From Paenibacillus_E violae (GTDB lineage Bacteria; Bacillota; Bacilli; Paenibacillales; NBRC-103111), in NCBI RefSeq assembly GCF_032461945.1, contig NZ_JAWCUD010000003.1, positions 310,001-374,000 of the forward strand: DNA of 64,000 nucleotides. The letters are read 5' to 3'. This document shows, piece after piece, positions 1-8,276 of the stretch (the first letter of the stretch is position 1; the number at the start of each line of letters is the position of its first letter). The position numbers were made by a program, and so were the translations under genes. The notes under the pieces are model-generated. The model searched no databases. It was not told where the DNA came from and worked only from the letters and a program-made list of their open reading frames with translations.

Positions 1-872
1 TCCGGTGGACCGAAATTGACCATATCCAGAGCCCCAACCGAAACAACCTGCGGAATCCCCGTTATTCCCGCTGCTTCCAGACGGTTTGGTCCGGCATCGA
101 ATATACCGCCAACCAAATGATCCGCCAGCTCGGTAGTCGTTATATCCGCAACGCCCTTGATATACCCCGCTTTAATTAGCTCCTCCATCGCCAATCCACC
201 TGTTCCCGTGGCATGGAAGACAAGCAGATCGTAACCACGTTCCTCCAGAATTTCTCGTACACGTGTCGCGCAGGGGGTAGTCACGCCAAACATCGTCATG
301 CCGAGTGTAACCTTATCTTCTACAACACCCTGTTCCGTCTCCATGTAATTGATCATTCCTGCCAACGCGTGTGCTGCATTGCTCAGTATTCGACGGGATA
401 ACTGATTTATTCCGGCTATATCTACGACGGAGTACATCATGGTTACATCTTTGACGCCTATATAGGGTTTCGTATTGCCGGAGGCCACCGTGGAAACCAT
501 CAGCTTAGGAACCCCGATGGGTAATCCCTGCAGAGCAGTTGCCGCCACTGTCGTACCCGCCGTCCCCCCCATTCCAAAGGCTGCGCCTACAATTCCTTGT
601 TGTTCAAGACCGATAAGGATATCAGCAGCACCTCGGGTCATAACTGCTATAGCTGTTCCCCGATCATTACCACTTCTTAGCTCCTCAATGCTCGAACCGC
701 CAGCTCTTGCAACCTCATCGGCGGATACATCGGGTTGAAACAACGGATTGCCAAGTACACCGGTATCTACCGTGAACGTTTCCACCCCGTGAGCTTCCAG
801 TTTTTCTTTTACATATAGAAACTCTTGACCTTTCGTATCCAAGGCTCCGATAAGAACTGCCTTTTTACCCAT
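1..872 (-). CDS. Tm-1-like ATP-binding domain protein (UPF0261), 3' end cut by window edge
   Basis: The first 290 codons are visible from an ATG at 872; the frame is still open at position 1. The N-terminus reads MGKKAVLIGALDTKGQEF, typical of the UPF0261/Tm-1-like family, whose members are usually about 400 aa, so roughly the last quarter is missing. A GGAGGTG ribosome site sits about 8 nt before the ATG. Tm-1 of tomato is an ATP-binding antiviral protein; the bacterial function is not established. It is the last visible gene of the operon that begins at 7224, 27 bp after the isomerase gene, so a role in the same catabolic process is inferred. Confidence 0.85.
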   Translation of the reverse strand, partial: MGKKAVLIGALDTKGQEFLYVKEKLEAHGVETFTVDTGVLGNPLFQPDVSADEVARAGGSSIEELRSGNDRGTAIAVMTRGAADILIGLEQQGIVGAAFGMGGTAGTTVAATALQGLPIGVPKLMVSTVASGNTKPYIGVKDVTMMYSVVDIAGINQLSRRILSNAAHALAGMINYMETEQGVVEDKVTLGMTMFGVTTPCATRVREILEERGYDLLVFHATGTGGLAMEELIKAGYIKGVADITTTELADHLVGGIFDAGPNRLEAAGITGIPQVVSVGALDMVNFGPP

Positions 873-899
873 CGTTACCAGCACCTCCGGCTCTGATTT

Positions 900-1652
900 T
901 CAGTTCAATCCGGTTTTCATAAATGCATAGCAATCCTTCATCCCCCCGGTTACGCTGCCACCGCTTTCCTCATCCGCTGAAATCCATCCTTGATAGCCGA
1001 TCTCATGAATCGCTTCGAAAATAGGACCAAAGTCAATAGAGCCTTGACCTAGCACTCTCCATTCCCCTTGATCAAAGTCCTTAAGATGAAAATTATCGAT
1101 GACGTGTCCAAAGCTTCGTATAATTTCTGCTGCATCGTGGATACCGGATTTCACCAAATGTGCCGTATCCACAGTAAGTCCAACGGAGTCGTCTTTGATT
1201 TGATTGAAAAAGATATCAAAATCATCGCGATGCATAACGGGATTATTAAAATGATGGTGAAGTGATAGCTTCAGACCCTGCTGTTGCGCCTCAAGTCCCA
1301 AATCGGATAGAACGGCCGCATATCTGCGAATGTCTGCCGGGGTCACATTGGCTCTAGGAATCCCATGGCAGTATACAATAAGTTCCGTGCCGACCGTCGA
1401 AGCGAAACGAAACACATTACGCAGCTTCTCAATATTGGCATCATCCAAAATTCCGCCTGTAATTAAAGCTGAACTACTGCCTGGTAAACCACCCCAAGCT
1501 TCTATGAAACTTTCCGGTTTTAGCAAGAAAGGGGCATATTGCGCTTCCTTTAATTGAAGTCCGTCATAACCAACGGCTCTGTACTGTTCAAAAAGCAAAG
1601 TTTGCTCCTCCATCGAGGAGGTAGGTCTTGAAAACGCTAATTTGATCGTCAT
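900..1652 (-). CDS. Sugar phosphate isomerase/epimerase family TIM-barrel protein
   Basis: The 250-aa product has the pattern of the AP-endonuclease-2/xylose-isomerase-like TIM barrel: LKLSLHHHFNNP (metal-binding histidines), VGLTVDTAHLVKSG, then HLKDFDQGEW and a late SADEESGG strand. Such proteins isomerise or epimerise sugars, keto-inositols or hydroxypyruvate in the cytoplasm using a divalent metal. The substrate cannot be read from the sequence. The gene starts after an AAGGAGAAT ribosome site. It lies between a TauE-type permease and the Tm-1-like gene in an operon with a Gfo/Idh dehydrogenase, a pairing common in inositol or uncommon-sugar catabolism. Confidence 0.85.
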   Translation of the reverse strand: MTIKLAFSRPTSSMEEQTLLFEQYRAVGYDGLQLKEAQYAPFLLKPESFIEAWGGLPGSSSALITGGILDDANIEKLRNVFRFASTVGTELIVYCHGIPRANVTPADIRRYAAVLSDLGLEAQQQGLKLSLHHHFNNPVMHRDDFDIFFNQIKDDSVGLTVDTAHLVKSGIHDAAEIIRSFGHVIDNFHLKDFDQGEWRVLGQGSIDFGPIFEAIHEIGYQGWISADEESGGSVTGGMKDCYAFMKTGLN

Positions 1653-1684
1653 ATCTATTCTCCTTCTAGCTAGATCTCATCGAT

Positions 1685-2446
1685 TCAATTGATCATGATA
1701 CCTTCAACCAGCAACTTCACTGCTCCAAAGGCGCCAAGTAAAAGAACAAGCCGCTGAAAGTAAACTTGAGGAATTAAAGGCAGCAGCTTAATACCTGCAT
1801 AGGCTCCAATTGCTATTAAAGGAACGGTCCAAATACCAATAAGGAGAGAATCGGACGTTATCATTCCCAGATGGATGAAAAAGGGTACTTTCACGAGGTT
1901 CACAAGTAAAAAGAACCATGCACCCGTGCCTATAAATTCTTGTTTGGGTACTTGCTTGGCAAATAGGTAGATGGCAATGATAGCGCCGGAAACATTACCA
2001 ATTGTCGTTGCAAAACCAGCAAGTATACCCATCGCTGCAATAAACCACATGGAAGATGGAAACTTGGAGTCAAATCTTGCTCCCATGAAATCCCTAAGGA
2101 CTTGAAGAACGATCAATCCGCATATAAGCGTACCCAAGAGAAGCTTCAATTGATTGTTATCGACCTTTAGTAGTACGACATAACCACCTATTACTCCAAT
2201 AAGTGCCCAAGGCATCAGGCTGATCAGATGCTTTTTTATCACATTTTTGCGGTAATACGCAACCGCTATGAAATCACCTATAATCAGCATCGGCAGCAAG
2301 ATGCCTACAGACATTTTTGCCGGAAAAACAATGGTCACTAACATCGCATTGAAGATGCCCATGGTCGAAATACCGGTTTTAGCGAATCCGACAAATATAC
2401 CGGCCAAAATAAGGATCATGATTTGCAAATAGCTGAGTGCAAACAT
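1685..2446 (-). CDS. TauE/SafE family sulfite/organic anion exporter-like permease
   Basis: This 253-aa protein is almost entirely hydrophobic, with about seven or eight membrane segments. It has the family's early glycine-rich segment (GIFVGFAKTGIST) and the mid-protein repeat of that motif (GILAGFATTIGNVSGAI). TauE/SafE proteins export sulfite, sulfoacetate or related anions in several bacteria. A GGAG site precedes the ATG. It sits between a cupin and an isomerase in a sugar-uptake operon, which is unusual; export of a sulfur-containing or anionic end product is one reading, unproven. Confidence 0.85.
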   Translation of the reverse strand: MFALSYLQIMILILAGIFVGFAKTGISTMGIFNAMLVTIVFPAKMSVGILLPMLIIGDFIAVAYYRKNVIKKHLISLMPWALIGVIGGYVVLLKVDNNQLKLLLGTLICGLIVLQVLRDFMGARFDSKFPSSMWFIAAMGILAGFATTIGNVSGAIIAIYLFAKQVPKQEFIGTGAWFFLLVNLVKVPFFIHLGMITSDSLLIGIWTVPLIAIGAYAGIKLLPLIPQVYFQRLVLLLGAFGAVKLLVEGIMIN

Positions 2447-2468
2447 AGATTTACTCCATTAAAAGGAA

Positions 2469-2831
2469 TTATTCCCCTATCGTCTGGCGGTCAGGAGCCG
2501 AGTAGGCGATAATCATGCGGCATGGCTCCCAGCTAGTGGTTGTTGCATTATGAGGTACATTCCGTGGGATACGCAGCATCATGCCAGGCTCTAGATGGAA
2601 GGTTTCATCGCCAAGTGTATGATCACACTCACCGGAAAGAATGAAAATGACTTCTTCACAATTAGGGTGTACGTGTCTTGGATTGGAATCCCCCGCATGA
2701 ATATAGACCATGCCAAAGGTCATTTCACTTGCTGGATCGATCTCCTGGCCGCAAAGCCATTGAATTTTCCCCCAACTTTGGTTCAATACACGTGATTCAT
2801 CCTGTTTTCTCAAATCTGTTATAGTAGCCAT
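2469..2831 (-). CDS. Small cupin-domain protein
   Basis: This 120-aa single-domain cupin has the two conserved motifs: HVHPNCEEVIFILSGE (motif 1, metal-ligand His/His/Glu) and PRNVPHNATT (motif 2 with the last His). Stand-alone cupins of this size are often sugar isomerases, lyases or small-molecule sensors. Nothing fixes the reaction here. It is the gene immediately after the solute-binding protein and before the TauE-type permease. The ATG follows an AAAGGAGAAT ribosome site. It acts most likely in the cytoplasm, since no signal peptide is visible. Confidence 0.8.
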   Translation of the reverse strand: MATITDLRKQDESRVLNQSWGKIQWLCGQEIDPASEMTFGMVYIHAGDSNPRHVHPNCEEVIFILSGECDHTLGDETFHLEPGMMLRIPRNVPHNATTTSWEPCRMIIAYSAPDRQTIGE

Positions 2832-2854
2832 TCGCTCATTCTCCTTTTGTTGGT

Positions 2855-4369
2855 TTACTTAGCTGCCAGACGCTCTTTATAGGAAGCATTCATTTCCTGG
2901 ATAATCTTCTGATAGTTGGCATCTGTTTTTAGCCCTGCAACAAATTTATCCCATTCCTCTATACTTACCTTGCCCATAACAACCTGTGTCTTCATGTCAT
3001 TAATCTTCTTGGTATAATCGGCTCCGAGCTTTGTATTCGTTTCCGAGTACAGCCCAATATCCACTCTTGGTGTGCTGATTTTCGCTTTGGCATCAATAAT
3101 TTTTTTGTTTCTTTCAAATATTTCCTTCGGCATGCCAGGTGCATAGGCATACATATAAGGGTCATGCTTCATAAACAGCTTGCCCATTGCCCCAGGCCCC
3201 AGGCTATCTTTAACCGCTTGCTCATTGGTAACATAAAATCCGTCTTCTTTTTTATAATGAGTACCTTCAATCCCATAATTGGATAGAATGTGGCCTTCTT
3301 CGGAAGCGCCGAAATCGAGAAGCGATAAAATTTTACGCATTTTTGCTTCCGGAACACTCTTAGGGATCGCATAAACGCCAATGAATCCGCTATTTTGCTG
3401 CTGGAAAGGTCCTTTATTCGCTTCTAACGAAACGATAGGTTCCCAATTCACCTTCGGATTTCTCTTCCATTGATCGAATTGCCAGCGCCACATGGCCTCG
3501 ATCGTTTCCGTCGTTATGCCGGATTTCCCGCTTGTCGCCAGATCCGTAATATCATTACTTTTCATTACAGCGAAATCCGCTGGAATAAGCTTTTCGTCAT
3601 ACAGTTTTTTCTTATAAAGCAGCGCTTCTCTCATTTCAGGCTCTAATGTAATGTCAATAAGGTTACCATTCACAGGTTTCCACTTACTGCTGGCTCCAGC
3701 ATAAATAAATTCAATTTGATCGTTTGTGCGCATGGTGTAGCCAACAGGGTTATTCGTGCCATCAGGATCCTTCTCTTTAAAGATCTTCATTACGTTGTAC
3801 AACTCATCTAAGGTTGTAGGCATCTTCAAACCGAGCTTATCCAGCCAATCCCGGCGTATATAAAAGGTAGTCCCGCCCTCCAGAGGACGCACAATCGGCA
3901 CGACATAATTTTTGCCGCCAATTTTCGTATTGTCCCAAATAGCTTTTGGAGAATCCATCAAGTTCTTGTAATCTTTCAGATAGGGCGTTAAGTCCCAAAA
4001 TGCACCTTGTTTAACCATCGTTTGAAACTGGGGAACGGTCGAATCTGGAAGTCGGATCGCGTCTGGAAGGTCGCCTGAAGCCAACAGCACATTTAACTTG
4101 TCATCAAATACAGGATCTGAAACCCATGTAATATTAAGCTTCGTATTCGTCTTTTTTTCGAATTCTTTTATAACCGGATTATCCGGCCCTGGAGGCTGAG
4201 TAATCGAGAAATTAGCGAAAATATTGAGAGCTACAGGCGCCGACTCCTTACCGGCTTCACCCGGCTTCGGTGCCGCAACTTCTGAACTATTGCCGGTACA
4301 TGCTGTAGTCAATACCGCTAAAGCGGATAGCATAGCGATAAGCACGCTCTTTTTTTGAACCATCTTCAT
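2855..4369 (-). CDS. ABC transporter solute-binding lipoprotein (LplA/YtcQ type)
   Basis: The 504-aa product starts with a lipoprotein signal peptide ending in a lipobox (LTTACTGN), followed by a large extracellular solute-binding domain of the family-1 type. Its length and architecture fit LplA/YtcQ proteins of Paenibacillus and Bacillus, which bind complex carbohydrates or oligosaccharides at the membrane surface. The two permease genes lie immediately upstream in the same transcript. No ATPase gene is present, as expected for this family, which usually shares a common MsmX-type ATPase encoded elsewhere. The ligand is unknown. Confidence 0.92.
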   Translation of the reverse strand: MKMVQKKSVLIAMLSALAVLTTACTGNSSEVAAPKPGEAGKESAPVALNIFANFSITQPPGPDNPVIKEFEKKTNTKLNITWVSDPVFDDKLNVLLASGDLPDAIRLPDSTVPQFQTMVKQGAFWDLTPYLKDYKNLMDSPKAIWDNTKIGGKNYVVPIVRPLEGGTTFYIRRDWLDKLGLKMPTTLDELYNVMKIFKEKDPDGTNNPVGYTMRTNDQIEFIYAGASSKWKPVNGNLIDITLEPEMREALLYKKKLYDEKLIPADFAVMKSNDITDLATSGKSGITTETIEAMWRWQFDQWKRNPKVNWEPIVSLEANKGPFQQQNSGFIGVYAIPKSVPEAKMRKILSLLDFGASEEGHILSNYGIEGTHYKKEDGFYVTNEQAVKDSLGPGAMGKLFMKHDPYMYAYAPGMPKEIFERNKKIIDAKAKISTPRVDIGLYSETNTKLGADYTKKINDMKTQVVMGKVSIEEWDKFVAGLKTDANYQKIIQEMNASYKERLAAK

Positions 4370-4403
4370 GCCGCCTAAACCCCCTTAATAATATAAACTT
4401 GGG

Positions 4404-5285
4404 TTAGCCTTTGACTGAACCGAGCATGACGCCTTTGGCGAAATGCTTCTGTAGAAACGGATATACCGCCAAAATAGGAACCGTCGCAATAACCACCGCC
4501 GCCATCTTAAGCGTCTGGGTCGGCAGTTGATTCTCGGACATCATTTCAACCGCTGCTGCTCCGCCTGTCGTTGTGTCCGATTCAATTAACATGTTCCTCA
4601 GTACAACCTGTAAAGGCACTTTCGTGAAATCATTGATATACAAAATAGCATTGAAGAACGTGTTCCAATAAGCTACTGCGTAGAACAAGCCGAAAGCAGC
4701 TAAAGCTGGAGCCGATAGAGGAAGCACAACACGGAAAAATGTACCCAGATCCGTACAGCCATCAATCATGGCTGCATCCTCCAGCTCTACCGGAATGCTG
4801 TCAAAAAAGCTTTTCATTAGAATGACATTCCATGCGCTAACCAACACCGGAATAATAAGTGACCAAATGCTGTTGATTAGTCCAAAATCACGGACCACAA
4901 TATAGTTCGGAATAATGCCCGGATTGAACAAGATCGTCAATAAAACCATCATCATCATTATTTTTCTGCCTCTGAGTCTTTTCCGAGACATCCCGAACGC
5001 CATTGCTGCTGTGAATATTAAACTTAATCCGGTGCCGACAGTGGCAAGAAAGGTGCTGTTCAACATCGCGACTTTAAATGCATCGGTATTCAACAAATAT
5101 CTGTAGGATACAAGCGACCAGTTCTGGGGAAACAAGACAAACCCATTTTTCATTAAATATTCATGGGGTTCGGTGAAAGAAATGACGAAAACATAATACA
5201 GCGGAAACAATGTGACGAGTCCAATGACAACTAGTAAGATCGTATTAAAGCCGTTAAACAGCCGCCCTGCGAGGCTTATTTTCAT
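4404..5285 (-). CDS. Carbohydrate ABC transporter permease (LplC/YtcP type)
   Basis: The 293-aa inner-membrane permease has about six hydrophobic helices and the EAA loop that docks to the ATPase (ELEDAAMIDGCTDLGTFFRVVLPLSAP). The C-terminus (KHFAKGVMLGSVKG) is characteristic of LplC/YtcP proteins. The start codon overlaps the stop of the upstream permease in a TAATG arrangement, which implies translational coupling and a 1:1 complex. It forms the importer together with the binding protein at 2855-4369. Confidence 0.93.
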   Translation of the reverse strand: MKISLAGRLFNGFNTILLVVIGLVTLFPLYYVFVISFTEPHEYLMKNGFVLFPQNWSLVSYRYLLNTDAFKVAMLNSTFLATVGTGLSLIFTAAMAFGMSRKRLRGRKIMMMMVLLTILFNPGIIPNYIVVRDFGLINSIWSLIIPVLVSAWNVILMKSFFDSIPVELEDAAMIDGCTDLGTFFRVVLPLSAPALAAFGLFYAVAYWNTFFNAILYINDFTKVPLQVVLRNMLIESDTTTGGAAAVEMMSENQLPTQTLKMAAVVIATVPILAVYPFLQKHFAKGVMLGSVKG

Positions 5286-6247
5286 TAATACACACCTTCC
5301 TCACCAATCCGTTTGGCCATTTTGTTTGCCAAGACAACGAGCACAAGACCTACCACTGATTTGAACAAACCAACGGCCGTGCTGTAACTGAATTGCCCAC
5401 TCTGGATGCCATTCCGGTATACATACGTTTCAAAAACATCCGCATACTTGGCGACAGCTCCATTATTCATCAGGAAGACTTGCTCGAAGCCTACGTCCAT
5501 AATATGTCCGAGTCTTAAGATAAGCAGAACCAGGATGACACTTCGAATTCCCGGGAGTGTTACATGCCACGCTTGCAGCCATCTATTGGCACCGTCTATT
5601 TTGGCAGCTTCGTACAGCTGCGTGTCTACTCCCGTAATCGCAGCCAAAATGATAATGGTTCCCCAGCCGGTTTCTTTCCAAATATTTTGTGCAACGAGCA
5701 TTCCCCAGAATGTATCTGTATTTGTCAGGAAATCATATTTGTGAAAGCCCAAGGATTCTATCATCAGATTTATGATGCCGTTCGACTGAGACAGGAGTAA
5801 AAATGAGATTCCTACAATAATGACCCATGAAAGGAAATGCGGGAGGTAGACAATCGATTGAATGATTCTTTTGAAAAATTGATTGTTCACCTCGTTCAGC
5901 AGCAAGGACAGCACAATAGGAAGCGGAAAGAAAAATACTAGATTTAATAAACTAATGACCATTGTATTTCGAAAAAGAAGATAGAAATCAGGATTGGAGA
6001 AAAAGCGTATAAAATGCTCCAATCCTACCCACTCACTCTTCCATACACCCGCATAAGGCGAGTATTCCTGAAAAGCAATAACGATGCCCCACATGGGAAG
6101 ATATTTGAAAATAATAAAGAAAAGCACACCCGGTAAAACCAACAAATAAAGGTATCGATCTCGTTTAATATCTAAAAGAAAAGGCCGAGATTTCTTATTG
6201 GTATCCACACGAACGGATGTTTTCAAAGATGAGGACTGTGTAGTCAT
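5285..6247 (-). CDS. Carbohydrate ABC transporter permease (LplB/YteP type)
   Basis: The 320-aa permease begins with a charged cytoplasmic tail (residues 1-28) before the first membrane helix and carries the EAA loop QLYEAAKIDGANRWLQAW. The size and the RIGEEGVY-type C-terminus match LplB/YteP partners. Its ATG overlaps the upstream dehydrogenase stop codon as ATGA (6244-6247), and its own stop overlaps the next permease start, so the three genes are translationally coupled. Confidence 0.93.
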   Translation of the reverse strand: MTTQSSSLKTSVRVDTNKKSRPFLLDIKRDRYLYLLVLPGVLFFIIFKYLPMWGIVIAFQEYSPYAGVWKSEWVGLEHFIRFFSNPDFYLLFRNTMVISLLNLVFFFPLPIVLSLLLNEVNNQFFKRIIQSIVYLPHFLSWVIIVGISFLLLSQSNGIINLMIESLGFHKYDFLTNTDTFWGMLVAQNIWKETGWGTIIILAAITGVDTQLYEAAKIDGANRWLQAWHVTLPGIRSVILVLLILRLGHIMDVGFEQVFLMNNGAVAKYADVFETYVYRNGIQSGQFSYSTAVGLFKSVVGLVLVVLANKMAKRIGEEGVY

Positions 6248-7224
6248 ATTAAATGGACAATGCGCTGCTCTTCAGCGGATACATAGGCAGCATCAAGGAG
6301 AGAAACCGTTTTCAAATTATCTTGAGAACTGTTCGGTGCTTCGACGCCTGTTTCAATGGAGGTAAACAAATGGTTAATGCCTTCGAACGTGGCCGTTTCT
6401 CTGGATACATTGTTTTCCCATGTTTGCTCAGGTGTTTTCTCACGAGGGCGATACAAATGAATTTTTCCATCAGCTGCAAGGATCGTCCCTTTCTCGCCAA
6501 TAACAATCATTTCCGTTCTGCCTATTGCACTAGAGAAACTTTGAATGTAAGTCACAACCGCGTCGTTCTCGAATACAACTTGAACCGTGCTATCGGTTTC
6601 CCCGGCACAATGGATTGCGGAGGAGGAACGGTTCTGAGCAACAACGGACTTGGCTTCAGATCCAAGAATTAGCCGGAACCCGTCAAACCAGTGAATTCCC
6701 ATAACGGATAATGCGTGGCGGCTTTCTTCTAACCTCCAACCTGCGTCCTGTCTAAACATGAGATTTGTAAACAAGATGGACGTTACTTTACCAATCCGTT
6801 CCTCTGCAACAATCCCCTTAACCAGCTCAAAAGGAAAATGGCGTCGGAAATTTTGGTTAATCGAAATGGGTACGCCATGCTGCTTCGCTTTCTCTGTAAT
6901 CTCTTTTGCTTCAGCCAATGTATCAGAAAAAGGTTTTTCACAGAAAATAGGGATTCCTGCTTCAATGATTGGGAAAAGGATTTCTTTGCGGATGGAAGTA
7001 GGCGTACACACGACAACGGCATCAACACCACTATGCTGGATAAAATCGTTCAACTCCGTAAATCGCTGAGCCACACCATATTTATCCGCTTTGGCATGTA
7101 ACGTCTCGGGATTTGGATCACAAAGGGCTGTTACCTCGATTCGTTCCGGATGATCCTTATACCCCACGAAATGCAATTCGGTCACTCCACCAGCACCAAC
7201 AATACCAACTTTGTACTTTTTCAT
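6244..7224 (-). CDS. Gfo/Idh/MocA family NAD(P)-dependent oxidoreductase
   Basis: This 326-aa protein opens with a Rossmann fold (VGIVGAGGVTELH) and has the family's EKPF motif at about residues 94-97 (catalytic-lysine region) followed by the C-terminal alpha/beta domain. Members oxidise or epimerise sugars, inositols or their derivatives. The chosen ATG at 7224 has a GGAGG site 10 nt upstream; a start 12 codons earlier lacks one. It is the first gene of the operon that contains the LplABC-type importer, so it probably performs the first oxidation of the imported compound. Confidence 0.9.
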   Translation of the reverse strand: MKKYKVGIVGAGGVTELHFVGYKDHPERIEVTALCDPNPETLHAKADKYGVAQRFTELNDFIQHSGVDAVVVCTPTSIRKEILFPIIEAGIPIFCEKPFSDTLAEAKEITEKAKQHGVPISINQNFRRHFPFELVKGIVAEERIGKVTSILFTNLMFRQDAGWRLEESRHALSVMGIHWFDGFRLILGSEAKSVVAQNRSSSAIHCAGETDSTVQVVFENDAVVTYIQSFSSAIGRTEMIVIGEKGTILAADGKIHLYRPREKTPEQTWENNVSRETATFEGINHLFTSIETGVEAPNSSQDNLKTVSLLDAAYVSAEEQRIVHLI

Positions 7225-7353
7225 TACGTTCCAACCTCCTGATTTGGTTTTGAACAGCAATCAATGACTAACCCTTCTAACCACTCCATGTGAAGAAACA
7301 ACACAACCTTTAAGTTAAACACCATTTACTTAAAATCACCTAAATTGTATTAA

Positions 7354-7370
7354 ATTCAACTTAGTTGAAT
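7354..7370. promoter_or_regulatory. Candidate operator for the XRE-cupin regulator
   Basis: The sequence ATTCAACTTAGTTGAAT is a perfect palindrome apart from its central base. A close relative of it occurs before the regulator's own gene at 8123-8137. Position in the operon promoter region and recurrence at the adjacent regulator gene support an operator; binding is inferred. Confidence 0.6.
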
Positions 7371-7441
7371 AAGCTCAGTATACCTCACGATACCAATTAT
7401 TGCAATCGCTTTCTTTATATTTTTTCTAAAATTTAGGACAT

Positions 7442-7480
7442 AAAAAAAGACCATATACTCTAATTTAGAATACATAGTCT
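7442..7480 (-). terminator. Rho-independent terminator of the XRE regulator gene
   Basis: On the minus strand, imperfect arms at 7479-7465 and 7463-7449 form a hairpin followed by a run of seven U (the A run at 7442-7448). It lies about 60 bp after the regulator stop codon. Confidence 0.75.
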
Positions 7481-7540
7481 GTTATCTTTCAACTTATTGG
7501 AGAACCTGGCAATTCATCAACCTGACATTCTGAAAAATTT

Positions 7541-8098
7541 CTAAATATCGCTTACCTTCGATTGCGTAAACACAGCCACATATTTCACTTCATCTGTGAT
7601 TGCCATTAAGGAATGTTTCTCAATAGAATCGAAGTAAAGACTATCCCCCGGCTTCAATGTATACTCTACGCTGCCCACTTTGTACTTCATTTCGCCTTCC
7701 AGAATGTATATAAACTCTTCACCATTATGGCTGTATTCATTCTTGCTATCATTATCTTCCTTCCGGGATATGAACAGAAAAGGCTGCATAAGCTTTTCTC
7801 CGCGTTCAACGGCAAAAGTAAAGAAAGAGTACCCTTTATCCGTTTTGGTCATTCTTGCTTCACATGTTTCTTTTTTCGTATAAATCGTTCCCGCTTGTTC
7901 CTGATCATCCAACAGAATGGACACTTTTGTACCTAAGGCATCAGCAATTTTCACTAATGTTGAGATGGGCGGGATGGTTTTCCCGTTCTCTATTTTCGAT
8001 AATAAACTTTTGGAGAACCCACAAACATTGGCAATATCCATCAAGTTTCGGTTTTGTTCGGTCCTGAGCTTTTTAATTTTATTCCCTAGATCCATCAT
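7541..8098 (-). CDS. XRE-family transcriptional regulator with C-terminal cupin sensor
   Basis: Starting at the ATG at 8098 the product is 185 aa. Residues about 5-60 are a Cro/CI helix-turn-helix (LGNKIKKLRTEQNRNL, then GFSKSLLSKIENGKTIP). Residues about 100-180 are a cupin barrel (HNGEEFIYILEGEMKYKVG and LKPGDSLYFDSIEKHSLMA). This is the PuuR/SinR-like HTH-cupin class, where the cupin usually senses a small metabolite. The start was moved ten codons downstream because an AGGGG site lies 8 nt before 8098 and none precedes 8128. A copy of the operator half-site lies just upstream, which suggests autoregulation together with control of the operon at 7224. Confidence 0.88.
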   Translation of the reverse strand: MMDLGNKIKKLRTEQNRNLMDIANVCGFSKSLLSKIENGKTIPPISTLVKIADALGTKVSILLDDQEQAGTIYTKKETCEARMTKTDKGYSFFTFAVERGEKLMQPFLFISRKEDNDSKNEYSHNGEEFIYILEGEMKYKVGSVEYTLKPGDSLYFDSIEKHSLMAITDEVKYVAVFTQSKVSDI

Positions 8099-8122
8099 AT
8101 GGTTGTCCCCTAATTTAATGTC

Positions 8123-8137
8123 ATTCAACTAAGTTTA
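8123..8137. promoter_or_regulatory. Operator-like half palindrome before the XRE regulator
   Basis: ATTCAACTAAGTTTA matches the palindrome at 7354-7370 over its first 13 bases on the equivalent strand and then diverges. It sits 25 bp upstream of the regulator's chosen start codon. Autoregulation is inferred. Confidence 0.5.
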
Positions 8138-8201
8138 TTCTAACGAAACTTATCTATTCAGTCAAGCCTAGGGTCTTTCACCTGCTTAGCATCGCGAACT
8201 G

Positions 8202-8240
8202 AAAAACCGGCAACCTGCTCGTAGGCAAGTTACCGGTTTA
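8202..8240 (-). terminator. Terminator of the Opp-type operon
   Basis: On the minus strand a strong hairpin with arms of about 14 bases (AAACCGGTAACTTGCC pairing with GCAGGTTGCCGGTTT) ends in a U run. It lies 36 bp after the stop of the 150-aa protein gene, closing the operon that starts at 14299. Confidence 0.85.
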
Positions 8241-8276
8241 TATGGATCATGCAAGGATACATCTTCCTCGCCTTTT

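Larger units (their letters stand above)
7225..7540 (-). other. Regulatory intergenic region upstream of the Gfo/Idh operon
   Basis: No gene was found in these 316 bp. They hold a 17-bp palindrome (7354-7370), a second inverted repeat with arms TTTAAGT/ACTTAAA (7309-7334) and the terminator of the XRE regulator (7442-7480). A TACAAT box lies just downstream of the palindrome on the minus strand with only a weak partner hexamer 17 nt before it. The palindrome would therefore fall between the -35 and -10 elements. Confidence 0.6.
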
